A program made the position numbers and the translations under genes. This document shows positions 1 to 7,775 of a stretch of 64,000 nucleotides of DNA, piece after piece (within the stretch, counting starts at the first letter, position 1; every line of letters begins with the position of its first letter). The DNA lies in assembly GCF_001557235.1 (NCBI RefSeq), contig NZ_LSJI01000225.1, positions 1 through 64,000 of the forward strand, in the 5' to 3' direction. This DNA comes from Phenylobacterium sp. CCH9-H3 (GTDB lineage: Bacteria > Pseudomonadota > Alphaproteobacteria > Caulobacterales > Caulobacteraceae). A model generated the notes under the pieces. That model saw nothing but the letters and a program-made list of their open reading frames with translations. It did no database searches and was not told the origin of the DNA.

Positions 1-30
1 CCGCCGCAGCGGCGGGCGCCACGCCCAGCG

Positions 31-402
31 TCAGCCCATCTTGAAGACGCAGACCTTGTTGCCGTCCGGATCGCGGAAGTAGGCGCCGTAGAACGTCGGC
101 AGGCGCTGGCCGGGCGGGCCGTCGCAGACGCCGCCGGCCGCCATGGCCGCGGCATAGGCTTCGTCCACCTGCTCCTTGGACGCTGCGGGCAGGCCGAACA
201 TGCTGCCGTTGCCGACGGTGGCGGGCTTTTCGTCGTAGGGCTTGCTGACGGCGATCATGCCGGGCGTCGTGCTGCTGCCGTAGAACTGCATCCGGTCGCC
301 GTTGGCGAAGGTGCGCTTGCCCCCCAGCGGGCCAAGCACGGCGTCGTAGAACTTGGTCGCCTTCTCGAGGTCGTTGGTGCCGATGGTCGCATAACCGATC
401 AT
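31..402 (-). CDS. VOC family (glyoxalase/bleomycin-resistance fold) protein
   Basis: The 123-residue product has the single-domain vicinal-oxygen-chelate pattern: a start IGYATIGTNDLEKATKFYD, a middle helix, and a closing FRDPDGNKVCVF strand. The usual first metal-binding His near residue 5 is replaced (YATIG), so metal-dependent catalysis is doubtful and a binding role is possible. The start at 402 is chosen because AAGGGGGA lies just upstream; an in-frame extension to 459 lacks this. The substrate is unknown. Confidence 0.85.
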   Translation of the reverse strand: MIGYATIGTNDLEKATKFYDAVLGPLGGKRTFANGDRMQFYGSSTTPGMIAVSKPYDEKPATVGNGSMFGLPAASKEQVDEAYAAAMAAGGVCDGPPGQRLPTFYGAYFRDPDGNKVCVFKMG

Positions 403-523
403 TTGGGAATCCCCCTTTGAATCCGGCGACCCTAGCCGATGACCTGCGCGGAAGCGCAAGCGCCGCGTGACGTGAGCCCGCCGGCCGGTCCACTATCGCC
501 GCAACGAAGCGACGGAGGGGCGG

Positions 524-2884
524 ATGAAGCGCGGCACGATGTGGGGCCTGGCGGCGATGCTGTTGGCCGGTTCGGCGCAGGCGGACGTCTCCAGCGCCGT
601 GCGCCAGGAGACGAGCGCCGTGCCGGGCCTGGCCGCGCCGGCCGAACTGATCGTCGACCGCTGGGGCATCCCGCACATCTACGCCCAGTCCTCGCGCGAC
701 GCCTTCTTCCTGCAGGGCTGGAACGCAGCCCGGGACCGCCTCTGGCAGATCGACCTCTGGCGCAAGCGGGGCCGGGGCCGTCTCTCCGCGAGCCTCGGGC
801 CGGCCTATGTGGCGCAGGATCGGGCTGCGCGCCTGTTCCTCTACCGTGGCGACATGGCCGCCGAGTGGGCGGCCTACGATCCCGCCGGCAAGGAGGCCGT
901 CGAGGCGTTCGCCGCCGGCGTGAACGCCTATGTCGCCGACGTCCGCGCGGGCAAGCGCCCGCTCCCCGTGGAATTCAAGCTGACCGACAGCCGGCCCGAG
1001 GACTGGAAGCCGGAGGACATCCTGCGCATCCGCAGCCATGCCCTGGTCTCCAACGTCGCCTCGGAAGTCGCCCGCGCCCGCACCATCTGCGCCGGCGGCG
1101 TGGAGGCCGACACCCTGCGTCGCAAGCTCGAACCCGCGCATAAGGTGACGATCCCCAAGGGCCTGGACCCCTGCGACGTGCCGGCCAATGTGCTGGCCGA
1201 TTATGTGCTGGCCACCGAGCCGGTGAGCTTCAAGCCCTTGGCGCCCAGGCCCCTCGCCCAGGTGATCGACGAGCGATCGGCCGAGGGCTCGAACAACTGG
1301 ACGATCGCCGGCTCCCGCACCGCCACCGGACGGCCGATCCTGGCGAACGACCCGCACCGGGCCGTGGGGACGCCCTCGCTCCGCTACATCGCGCACCTGG
1401 ACGCGCCGGGCCTGTCGATCATCGGCGCCGGGGAACCTGCCCTGCCCGGAGTCTCGCTCGGTCACAACGGGACCGCCGCCTTCGGCCTGACCATATTCTA
1501 CATCGATCAGGAAGACCTCTACGCCTACGAGACCCGCGGCGACGCCTATCGCTACAAGGGCGGCTTCGAGCCGATGACGGTGGTCCGGGAGACCATCGAG
1601 GTGAAGGGCGAGGCGCCGCGCGAGGTCGAGCTGCATTTCACGCGGCACGGGCCGGTGGTGTTCCAGGACGACGCCAAGGGCCGCGCCTTCGCCATCCGCA
1701 CGATCTGGAACGAACCGGGCCTCGCCGGCTATTTCGGCTCGTCCCGGCTGTGGCGGGCCAAGGGCTGGGAGGATTTCCAGAACGCCCGCGACCGCTGGGG
1801 CGCGCCGCCGTTGAACCTTGTCTATGCCGATACCAACGGCGACATCGGCTGGTCGGCTGCGGGGCGCACTCCGGTGCGACCCAACTGGGACGGCCTGATG
1901 CCCGTCCCCGGCGATGGCCGCTACGAGTGGGCAGGCTTCGTGGAGGACGGCGGTCTGCCCACGGCGAAGAACCCCGCCGCCGGTTACTTCGCCACCGCCA
2001 ACGCCATGAACATCCCCGCTGAGCCGGCCTATCCCCGTGACCGCCGGAAGCTGGGCTTCGAATGGGCGGACCCGTCGCGGACGCAGCGCGTCCACGAGGT
2101 GTTGGACGCGCTCCCCAAATCGACCCTCGCCGACTCCATGGCGCTGCAGGTCGACAGCGTCAGCCCGCAGGCCCGCCGGGGGGTGGCGTTGGTGAAGGGG
2201 CTGCAAAGCGCAGATCCGGACATGGCCCGCGCCCTCGCCCTGCTCTCCGCCTGGGACGGGCACGAGAGCACCGACAGCGCCGCCGCGGCGATCTACGAGA
2301 CCTGGGCGGTGAAGCACTTGGGCCGCCACACCACCGCGGCCGCGGGCCTCTCGGCCGACGCACGGAAGCTGATCGGCGCGGGCGCCCCCGACCCGATGCT
2401 GACGTGGCTGGAAGCGCGGCCGGCCAGGGTCCGCGAGCCGATCCTGCTTTCAAGCCTCGCGGACGCCGTGGGCGAGCTGAAGGGCCGCATGGGCCCTGAC
2501 ATGGCGACGTGGACCTGGGGCCGGCTGCACCGCGCGACCTTCGTCCCCGCCATTGCGGCTTTGGCCGACCCTCACCTCGCCGCCCAGATGACGGTGGGGC
2601 CGCTCCAGGTCCCGGGCTCGTCCTCGACGCCGCGCGCCGCCACCTGGCGGGCCGAGGATTTCGCCCAGTCGGCCGGCGCCTCGGTCCGGATCGTGCTGGA
2701 TGTGGGGGCCTGGGACAACTCCATGGCCATCAACACGCCGGGCCAGTCCGCCGATCCCACGAGTCCCCACTACCGCGACCTCTTCCCTCTCTGGGCCGCC
2801 GGATCCTTCGTGCCGCTCCGCTTCACCCGCGCGGCGGTGGAAGCGGACGCGGAAACGGTGATGACCCTGATGCCCGCGCCCTAG
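524..2884 (+). CDS. Penicillin acylase family amidase (Ntn hydrolase), exported
   Basis: The 786-residue protein starts with a Sec-type signal (MKRGTMWGLAAMLLAGSAQA). It matches the penicillin G acylase/acyl-homoserine-lactone acylase family: an alpha region, then EGSNNW with Ser256 as the expected N-terminal nucleophile after self-cleavage, then NDPHR, and a long beta chain. Family members are periplasmic heterodimers that hydrolyse amide bonds of beta-lactams, N-acyl-homoserine lactones or aculeacin. Which substrate applies cannot be read from the sequence. A strong GGAGGGG precedes the ATG. It stands alone between the VOC gene and a convergent membrane-protein gene. Confidence 0.9.
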   Translation: MKRGTMWGLAAMLLAGSAQADVSSAVRQETSAVPGLAAPAELIVDRWGIPHIYAQSSRDAFFLQGWNAARDRLWQIDLWRKRGRGRLSASLGPAYVAQDRAARLFLYRGDMAAEWAAYDPAGKEAVEAFAAGVNAYVADVRAGKRPLPVEFKLTDSRPEDWKPEDILRIRSHALVSNVASEVARARTICAGGVEADTLRRKLEPAHKVTIPKGLDPCDVPANVLADYVLATEPVSFKPLAPRPLAQVIDERSAEGSNNWTIAGSRTATGRPILANDPHRAVGTPSLRYIAHLDAPGLSIIGAGEPALPGVSLGHNGTAAFGLTIFYIDQEDLYAYETRGDAYRYKGGFEPMTVVRETIEVKGEAPREVELHFTRHGPVVFQDDAKGRAFAIRTIWNEPGLAGYFGSSRLWRAKGWEDFQNARDRWGAPPLNLVYADTNGDIGWSAAGRTPVRPNWDGLMPVPGDGRYEWAGFVEDGGLPTAKNPAAGYFATANAMNIPAEPAYPRDRRKLGFEWADPSRTQRVHEVLDALPKSTLADSMALQVDSVSPQARRGVALVKGLQSADPDMARALALLSAWDGHESTDSAAAAIYETWAVKHLGRHTTAAAGLSADARKLIGAGAPDPMLTWLEARPARVREPILLSSLADAVGELKGRMGPDMATWTWGRLHRATFVPAIAALADPHLAAQMTVGPLQVPGSSSTPRAATWRAEDFAQSAGASVRIVLDVGAWDNSMAINTPGQSADPTSPHYRDLFPLWAAGSFVPLRFTRAAVEADAETVMTLMPAP

Positions 2885-2929
2885 AATCCGGCCGCCCGGG
2901 CGGGTTGTCGGCATTGGGGCCCTCAGGGT

Positions 2930-3313
2930 TCAGGCGGGCTTGTGGACGCCGACGGCGATAAGGACGAGCGCAACCGCGATCAGCATCCAGCCCGGATGGC
3001 GGCCCCGCGTGCCCCAATGGTTCGCCACGGCCCCGAACAGGTACGAGCTGCCCACCAGCAGGCCGGCGATCAGCCTGCCGTCCGGCTCGACCCCGGCCGC
3101 AATCGCGATCAGGGCCAGGCCGCCCACGAACCAGTTGAAGGTGCTGAGGTGCAGCAGCGGCGGGATCAGCCGCCGGATCGGCGCCGACATCCGCAGGTCC
3201 GCGGCCGCGGCGAACGGCGCCACCATCAGCCGCTGCACCAGCACCCCGTGGAACACCGCCACGCCCATGCCGACCACGCCCGCCGCGCCCAGGGCTCCGT
3301 CCTGCCAGTCCAT
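2930..3313 (-). CDS. Small integral membrane protein divergent from a TetR regulator
   Basis: About 127 residues with roughly four hydrophobic segments (GALGAAGVVGMGVAVFHGVLV, STFNWFVGGLALIAIAAG, LIAGLLVGSSYLFGAV, MLIAVALVLIAVG). No family was recognised with certainty. The ATG at 3313 is preferred over 3319 because GAGGTG is eight bases upstream of it. It is transcribed away from the TetR gene, and its start region contains an operator-like palindrome, so it is the likely target of that regulator. Confidence 0.75.
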   Translation of the reverse strand: MDWQDGALGAAGVVGMGVAVFHGVLVQRLMVAPFAAAADLRMSAPIRRLIPPLLHLSTFNWFVGGLALIAIAAGVEPDGRLIAGLLVGSSYLFGAVANHWGTRGRHPGWMLIAVALVLIAVGVHKPA

Positions 3314-3315
3314 GA

Positions 3316-3333
3316 CCATACACCTCTGTATGG
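3316..3333. promoter_or_regulatory. TetR operator candidate 1 (ATACA-N4-TGTAT)
   Basis: CCATACACCTCTGTATGG is a perfect inverted repeat with 7-base arms and a 4-base centre. It covers the ribosome-binding and start region of the membrane-protein gene. The same half-sites recur at 3364-3377. Confidence 0.65.
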
Positions 3334-3363
3334 AACCTCTGCGCCGTCCCTTGTTCGACGTCA

Positions 3364-3377
3364 ATACACTTGTGTAT
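3364..3377. promoter_or_regulatory. TetR operator candidate 2 (ATACA-N4-TGTAT)
   Basis: ATACACTTGTGTAT is a perfect palindrome with the same ATACA/TGTAT half-sites as the site at 3318-3331, 46 bases centre to centre. It ends nine bases before the TetR start codon. It overlaps a possible -10 (TATGGT, 3375-3380) that lies 18 bases after TTGTTC (3351-3356), which fits autorepression. Confidence 0.65.
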
Positions 3378-3386
3378 GGTGAGACG

Positions 3387-3920
3387 ATGAACGAGCGCCT
3401 GACCCGGTCGGACTGGATCCAGCACGGCCTGCGGACCCTGGCGGCGGAGGGGGCCGGCGCGCTGAAGGTCGGGCCGATGGCCAGCGGGCTGGGGGTGTCG
3501 CGCGGCAGCTTTTACTGGCACTTCGAAGACGTCGCCGCGTTCCGCGCTGAGCTGCTGCAGGCCTGGCGGGAACAGGCCACCGACCGGGTGATCCGCAGGC
3601 TCTCCGAGCGCACCACCCCCGACCGGCTGAACTATCTGCTCAAGGGCGCCTTCAGCGAGGACCGCACCCTGGACCGGGCCGTGCGTTCGTGGGCCGCCGA
3701 GGACGCCGAGGCCGCCGCCGTCGTCACCTCCGTCGACGCCAGCCGCGTCGCCTATATCGCCAAGCTGCTGACCGAGGCCGGGGTGGACGCCGGCAAGGCC
3801 CTGCCCCGCGCCAACTTCGTCTACTGGGCCTACCTGGGCCAGGCGGCGGTCATGGATCCCCGCCACGCTACCATCGACCCCTCCGCCATCGACGACATCG
3901 GCGACCTGTTCGAGGCCTAG
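3387..3920 (+). CDS. TetR/AcrR family transcriptional regulator
   Basis: The 177-residue protein has an N-terminal helix-turn-helix (about residues 5-55: LKVGPMASGLGVSRGSFYWHF) and a C-terminal ligand domain. The ATG at 3387 follows directly after the operator palindrome; an open frame further upstream runs through the operators and is not used. It probably represses itself and the divergent membrane-protein gene. The last four bases overlap the convergent SDR gene. Confidence 0.88.
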   Translation: MNERLTRSDWIQHGLRTLAAEGAGALKVGPMASGLGVSRGSFYWHFEDVAAFRAELLQAWREQATDRVIRRLSERTTPDRLNYLLKGAFSEDRTLDRAVRSWAAEDAEAAAVVTSVDASRVAYIAKLLTEAGVDAGKALPRANFVYWAYLGQAAVMDPRHATIDPSAIDDIGDLFEA

Positions 3921-4609
3921 ACCCGGCCGGTCACCGGGACCAGCGCCCCGGTCACCGCCGTGGCCGCCTCGCTGGCCAGAAACAGCATCACGGCCGCGAG
4001 GTCTGCGGGCGCCACCCAGGCAGAGGGGTCGGCGTCGGGCATGTCGGCGCGGTTGGCCGGCGTGTCGATGATCGAGGGCAGGACGGCGTTGACGGTGACG
4101 TTGTCGCCCTTCAGCTCCTCTGCGAGCGCCTGGGTCAGGCTGTGCACGCCGGCCTTGGCGGCCGCGTAGGCGCCCATGCCCAGCGCGGCTTTCAGGGCCG
4201 CCGACGAGCCGACGTTGACGATCCGCCCCGCGGCGCTGCGCTTCAGGTGCGGAACAGCGGCGCGGCAGGCGGTCGCGGCGGTCAGTACGTTCAGCCGGTA
4301 CATGGCCGGCCAGCTTTCGATCGCGCCGCCCTGCAGCGTCTCCCAGGTGAACCCGCCTGCGATGTTCAACAGGACGTCGATGCCGCCGAACCGATCGGCG
4401 ACCGCATCCATCGCTGCGCCCGCCTGGCCAGCGTCCGACAGGTCCACCCCGCCCAGCACCAGCGCGTCGGCCCCAGAGGGCAGGCCGGCGGACGGGTCCT
4501 TCGCGAAGTCGATGAGCCCCAGCCGCGCATCCTGCGCCGCGGCGGCTTTCGCCACCGCCTGGCCAAGGACACCGAAAGCTCCGGTGATCACCACGACACG
4601 TCCGGCCAT
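3917..4609 (-). CDS. SDR family NAD(P)-dependent oxidoreductase
   Basis: The 230-residue short-chain dehydrogenase has the nucleotide-binding TGAFGVLG (residues 9-16), NIAGG (82-86) and catalytic Ser135, Tyr148, Lys152. Family members oxidise or reduce alcohol/ketone pairs. It lies downstream of, and in the same direction as, the thiolase gene, but a hairpin separates them, so co-transcription is uncertain. The substrate is unknown. Confidence 0.88.
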   Translation of the reverse strand: MAGRVVVITGAFGVLGQAVAKAAAAQDARLGLIDFAKDPSAGLPSGADALVLGGVDLSDAGQAGAAMDAVADRFGGIDVLLNIAGGFTWETLQGGAIESWPAMYRLNVLTAATACRAAVPHLKRSAAGRIVNVGSSAALKAALGMGAYAAAKAGVHSLTQALAEELKGDNVTVNAVLPSIIDTPANRADMPDADPSAWVAPADLAAVMLFLASEAATAVTGALVPVTGRV

Positions 4610-4632
4610 CCGCTAGTCTCCAAGCAACGAGA

Positions 4633-4660
4633 AGGCGGCCGAGGTCTCCGCCGGCCGCCT
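4633..4660 (-). terminator. Terminator-like hairpin after the thiolase gene
   Basis: AGGCGGCCG and CGGCCGCCT form a 9-base stem separated by a 10-base loop, located just after the thiolase stop. On the minus strand it is followed by TTCTCGTT, a weak U-tract, so termination may be partial. Confidence 0.5.
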
Positions 4661-4688
4661 CCTGAGAACCGTATTTCGAGCGGAAGCG

Positions 4689-5861
4689 CTAGAGGCGCTC
4701 GACGATCGTGACGTTGGCCATGCCGCCGCCTTCGCACATGGTCTGCAGGCCGTACTTCTTGCCCCGGGCCTTCAGCGCATAGAGCAGCGTGGTCATCAGC
4801 TTGGTGCCCGAGGCGCCCAGGGGATGGCCCAGCGCGATGGCGCCGCCGTTCACGTTCACCCGCTCCGGATCGACGCCGAGCTTCTGGATGAACGCCACCG
4901 GCACCGAGGCGAAGGCCTCGTTCACCTCGTAGAGGTCGATGTCGTCCACCGACATGCCGGCCCGCTTCAGCGCGCGCTCGGTGGCCGGGATCGGGGCTTC
5001 GAGCATGATCACCGGGTCGTGGCCCAGCAGCGACAGGTGATGGATGCGAGCCAGCGGCGTCAGGTTGTGCTCCTTCAGCGCCTTTTCCGACACCACCATC
5101 ACGCCCGAGGCGCCGTCGCAGATCTGGCTGGAGGTCGCCGCCGTGATCCGGCCGCCCTCGCGCAGCAGCTTCACGCCGCGCATGCCCTCCAGGCTGACGT
5201 CGTAGCGGATGCCCTCGTCGCTATCGTGGCGGACCGTATTGCCCTCGGCGTCCAGGCCGTCGATGGCCAGGATCTCGTCCTTGAAGGCCCCGCCCTGGGT
5301 CGCGGCGATGGCGCGCTGGTGGCTGTGGTAGCCGAACTCGTCCAGCTGGTCCTTGGTCAGGCCGTACTTCTCGGCCACCATTTCGGCGCCCATGAACTGG
5401 CTGAACTGGATGTTGGGATAGCGCTCCTCCATCCGCGGGCTCTTGGGAATGCCGAAGCCTTCCTTGGCCGGCAACGAGACCGACAGGCCCATGGGCACGC
5501 GGGTCATGCTTTCGACGCCCGAGGCGATCACCACGTCCATGGTGCCGCTCATCACGGCCTGGGCGGCGAACTGCAGCGCCTGCTGCGAGGAGCCGCACTG
5601 ACGGTCGACCGAGGTCGCCGGCACGCTTTCCGGCAGCTTCGAGGCCAGTACGGCGTTGCGGGCGACGTTGGTCGATTGCTCGCCCACCTGCATCACGCAG
5701 CCCATGACCACGTCCTCGACCGCGGCCGGATCGACGCCGGTGCGGTCCATCAGCTCGTTCAGCACCACCGCGCCCAGGTCGGCGGGGTGCCAACCCCGGA
5801 CCCGGCCGCCCTTGCGGCCGCCGGCGGTGCGGGTTGCGGCGACGATGTAGGCCTCGGCCAT
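4689..5861 (-). CDS. Acetyl-CoA C-acyltransferase (thiolase)
   Basis: The 390-residue protein is a full-length thiolase: nucleophile Cys89 in VDRQCGSS, the motif NVNGGAIALGHPLGASG containing the active-site His, and the final CEGGGMANVTIVE containing the second active-site Cys. It cleaves 3-ketoacyl-CoA or condenses acetyl-CoA, in the cytoplasm. The FadA-type length and motifs point to beta-oxidation, but a biosynthetic role is not excluded. GGGAG is 8 bases before the ATG. Confidence 0.93.
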   Translation of the reverse strand: MAEAYIVAATRTAGGRKGGRVRGWHPADLGAVVLNELMDRTGVDPAAVEDVVMGCVMQVGEQSTNVARNAVLASKLPESVPATSVDRQCGSSQQALQFAAQAVMSGTMDVVIASGVESMTRVPMGLSVSLPAKEGFGIPKSPRMEERYPNIQFSQFMGAEMVAEKYGLTKDQLDEFGYHSHQRAIAATQGGAFKDEILAIDGLDAEGNTVRHDSDEGIRYDVSLEGMRGVKLLREGGRITAATSSQICDGASGVMVVSEKALKEHNLTPLARIHHLSLLGHDPVIMLEAPIPATERALKRAGMSVDDIDLYEVNEAFASVPVAFIQKLGVDPERVNVNGGAIALGHPLGASGTKLMTTLLYALKARGKKYGLQTMCEGGGMANVTIVERL

Positions 5862-6061
5862 TGCATAGCTCCCAATGCTCGTTCGCGCCGCATCCGGCGC
5901 TTCGCTGCGGGTCTTAACGGGGCGCCCTTGCGTAAGACAACGGAGGTGACCGGGGCGTCATTCGACGCGGCCGTCGCGCCGCTCGACGCAAAGCTCTCGA
6001 AGTCGCTCCGGCCCTTGGGCAGCGTGAGCCCGGAGGGAGGCAGTTCGCCGAGGAGTCCCGT

Positions 6062-6331
6062 ATGACCGCATTGTTGCTCGCCGTCCTTCTCCAGGGCACG
6101 GCGCCCGTCACCACGTTCACGGCGCCGAATATGCCCAAGCCCTATGCCGGGACGCCGGACAAGGACGGCGTGGTCTGTCGGAAGGAGGCTGTTCTGGGCA
6201 GCCGGATGAAGACCAAGGTCTGCATGCGACCCTCGGAAGCGCTTCAGCGGGCCAAGGACGACCGCGACCTGGTGGACAAGGCCCAGGTGCTGCAGACGAT
6301 CCGAGACCCGGGCCTCGGCCCGCCCCCCTGA
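6062..6331 (+). CDS. Small exported two-cysteine protein (paralogue of the gene at 56181)
   Basis: 89 residues: a short hydrophobic N-terminus that may be a signal peptide, a Pro/Thr-rich linker, then the module VC-x5-LGSR-x4-VCM with Cys39 and Cys54 followed by a charged helix. The same spacing (C-x14-C) and GSR/GSK-x4-CM signature occurs in the gene at 56181-56477. The two cysteines could form a disulfide in the periplasm. GAGGAG precedes the ATG. No function is known to me. Confidence 0.75.
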   Translation: MTALLLAVLLQGTAPVTTFTAPNMPKPYAGTPDKDGVVCRKEAVLGSRMKTKVCMRPSEALQRAKDDRDLVDKAQVLQTIRDPGLGPPP

Positions 6332-6342
6332 TCAGGCGGGCG

Positions 6343-6837
6343 TCATCGGAAGGTGGCGCCGAGAATCCGCTCCAGCCATTCCTGATCCACCGCGTCGAAG
6401 GCGGCCGGCTGCTCGGAATCCACGTCGAACACGCCGATCAGTTCGCCCCGGCTATCGATCACCGGCACGACGATCTCGCTGGCCGAGCGGCTGTCGCAGG
6501 CGATGTGGCCGGGGAACGCATGCACGTCCTCCACCACCTGGGTCTGGCGGCTTGCGGCCGCGGTCCCGCAGACCCCGCGTCCGAACGCGATGCGCATGCA
6601 GCCCAGAGTGCCCTGATAGGGTCCGATCACCAGCTCGTCGCCCTTGGTCTCATCGACCACGTAAAACCCGGTCCAGAAATAGTGCTCGAAGCTGTTGGCC
6701 AGCATCGAGGCCACCGTCGCCATCCGCGCGACCCGATTGGGCTCGCCCTCCAGCACCGAGGCGATCTCGGCGGACACGGCGGCGTAGCGCTCCGCCTTTT
6801 CAGCAGGCAGGGCGATTTCGTTGAAGGCTTCGGCCAT
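6343..6837 (-). CDS. msrC: Free methionine-(R)-sulfoxide reductase (GAF domain)
   Basis: The 164-residue single GAF domain has the fRMsr cysteines Cys80 (GTLGCMR), Cys90 (GVCGTA) and Cys114 (HIACDS). Their 10 and 24 residue spacing is the same as in the characterised yeast enzyme, and FPGHIACDSRSASEIVVPV is the family signature. It reduces free methionine-R-sulfoxide in the cytoplasm using thioredoxin. The start at 6837 gives the usual family length; an upstream ATG at 6846 is possible and neither has a clear ribosome-binding site. Confidence 0.92.
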   Translation of the reverse strand: MAEAFNEIALPAEKAERYAAVSAEIASVLEGEPNRVARMATVASMLANSFEHYFWTGFYVVDETKGDELVIGPYQGTLGCMRIAFGRGVCGTAAASRQTQVVEDVHAFPGHIACDSRSASEIVVPVIDSRGELIGVFDVDSEQPAAFDAVDQEWLERILGATFR

Positions 6838-6883
6838 GCGCGGCATGTAGCGAGGCGGGAGCGCGGGGACCAGCCCCGGCCTG

Positions 6884-7300
6884 TCAGTCGACCGTAGCGA
6901 CGCGCAGGGTGGAGGCCCGCAGCGGCGGCGTTGCGGCCCGCCAGGCGGCGCTGGCCGCCTTGGCCTCCGGCGCACCCATTGCCGCGGCGAGCGAATGGCC
7001 ATCTGCGCGGCAGGTCGCGCCGGACTCGCCGACGACGCAGACCACGTCCTTGCCGAAGCCGACGCTCATCAGCTCCGCCCAGGCGGCCGCGGCCGGCGCG
7101 CCCTGAAGCTCCAGCTTGACCCATGTGGCGGGGTCGGGCGTCTGGGCGACGCAAAGGGTGTGGCCGTCGATGACGTGAAGTACGGGTCCCCGGACCTGCT
7201 GTCCGACAGCGGCCTGCGGGGCCCGGCACGGCTCCTCTTGCGCTTGCGCCGCACCGTGGGCCAGCACGCTCAGTCCCAAGGCGAGAAGAATCCGCGTCAT
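6884..7300 (-). CDS. Exported protein with SNase-like core, function unknown
   Basis: 138 residues with a clear signal peptide (ILLALGLSVLAHGAAQAQ). The segment VRGPVLHVIDGHTLCVA resembles the opening strands of thermonuclease-like OB folds (VIDGDT), but the catalytic Asp is His here and no Arg/Glu catalytic set is evident. Four cysteines suggest disulfides. It is probably not an active nuclease. It precedes msrC in the same direction with a 46-base gap. Confidence 0.72.
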   Translation of the reverse strand: MTRILLALGLSVLAHGAAQAQEEPCRAPQAAVGQQVRGPVLHVIDGHTLCVAQTPDPATWVKLELQGAPAAAAWAELMSVGFGKDVVCVVGESGATCRADGHSLAAAMGAPEAKAASAAWRAATPPLRASTLRVATVD

Positions 7301-7511
7301 GGCGTGCTCCTCCGCAAGGCCCGTGCCGCCAATTCGCTAATGCGCAGCCGGACGATTGGCTGCGTGGCGGGACATCCTTTCCGGTACGGGCGCGGAAGAA
7401 GCGTCAGGCGATCTCTCGATGAGCGCCAAGCCGGGCCGCGGCGGGGTGACGGAACGCTATTGCGCAGCGCGCGCTTTAGGGGCCTCACAGTCAAGCCTCA
7501 GGTCCCGCCGC

Positions 7512-7673
7512 ATGTCCCTGCTCATCTTCGCCATCATCGTTCTGGTCGTGGCCGCCCTCATCGCGTGGGCCGTCCAGAAGCTGCCGCTCCCCTCGCCCTT
7601 CAACCAGATCATCCAGGCGCTGATCCTGATCGTCGCCGCCGTGGTCATCGCCCAGCGCGCGGGCCTGTTCTAG
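7512..7673 (+). CDS. Thivi_2564 family small membrane protein
   Basis: The 53-residue protein has two hydrophobic helices (LLIFAIIVLVVAALIAWAV and IIQALILIVAAVVIAQ) joined by a proline-rich loop PLPSPFNQ. This is the layout of the small Thivi_2564-type inner-membrane protein family, whose role is unknown. The ATG at 7512 is the first that gives the family start. Confidence 0.75.
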   Translation: MSLLIFAIIVLVVAALIAWAVQKLPLPSPFNQIIQALILIVAAVVIAQRAGLF

Positions 7674-7775
7674 GCGCCCTCCACGCTCGGCGCCGCCTGT
7701 TCGTCGAAGCGTTTCTGGACAAAGGCCCGCCGCGCCCCTCTCCTGACCGACCTGTTCGGCTTGGGGATTCCTCAC

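Noticed and set aside
4824..6065. 413-codon open frame on the plus strand
   Set aside because: Antisense to the thiolase gene; composition is typical of a shadow frame.
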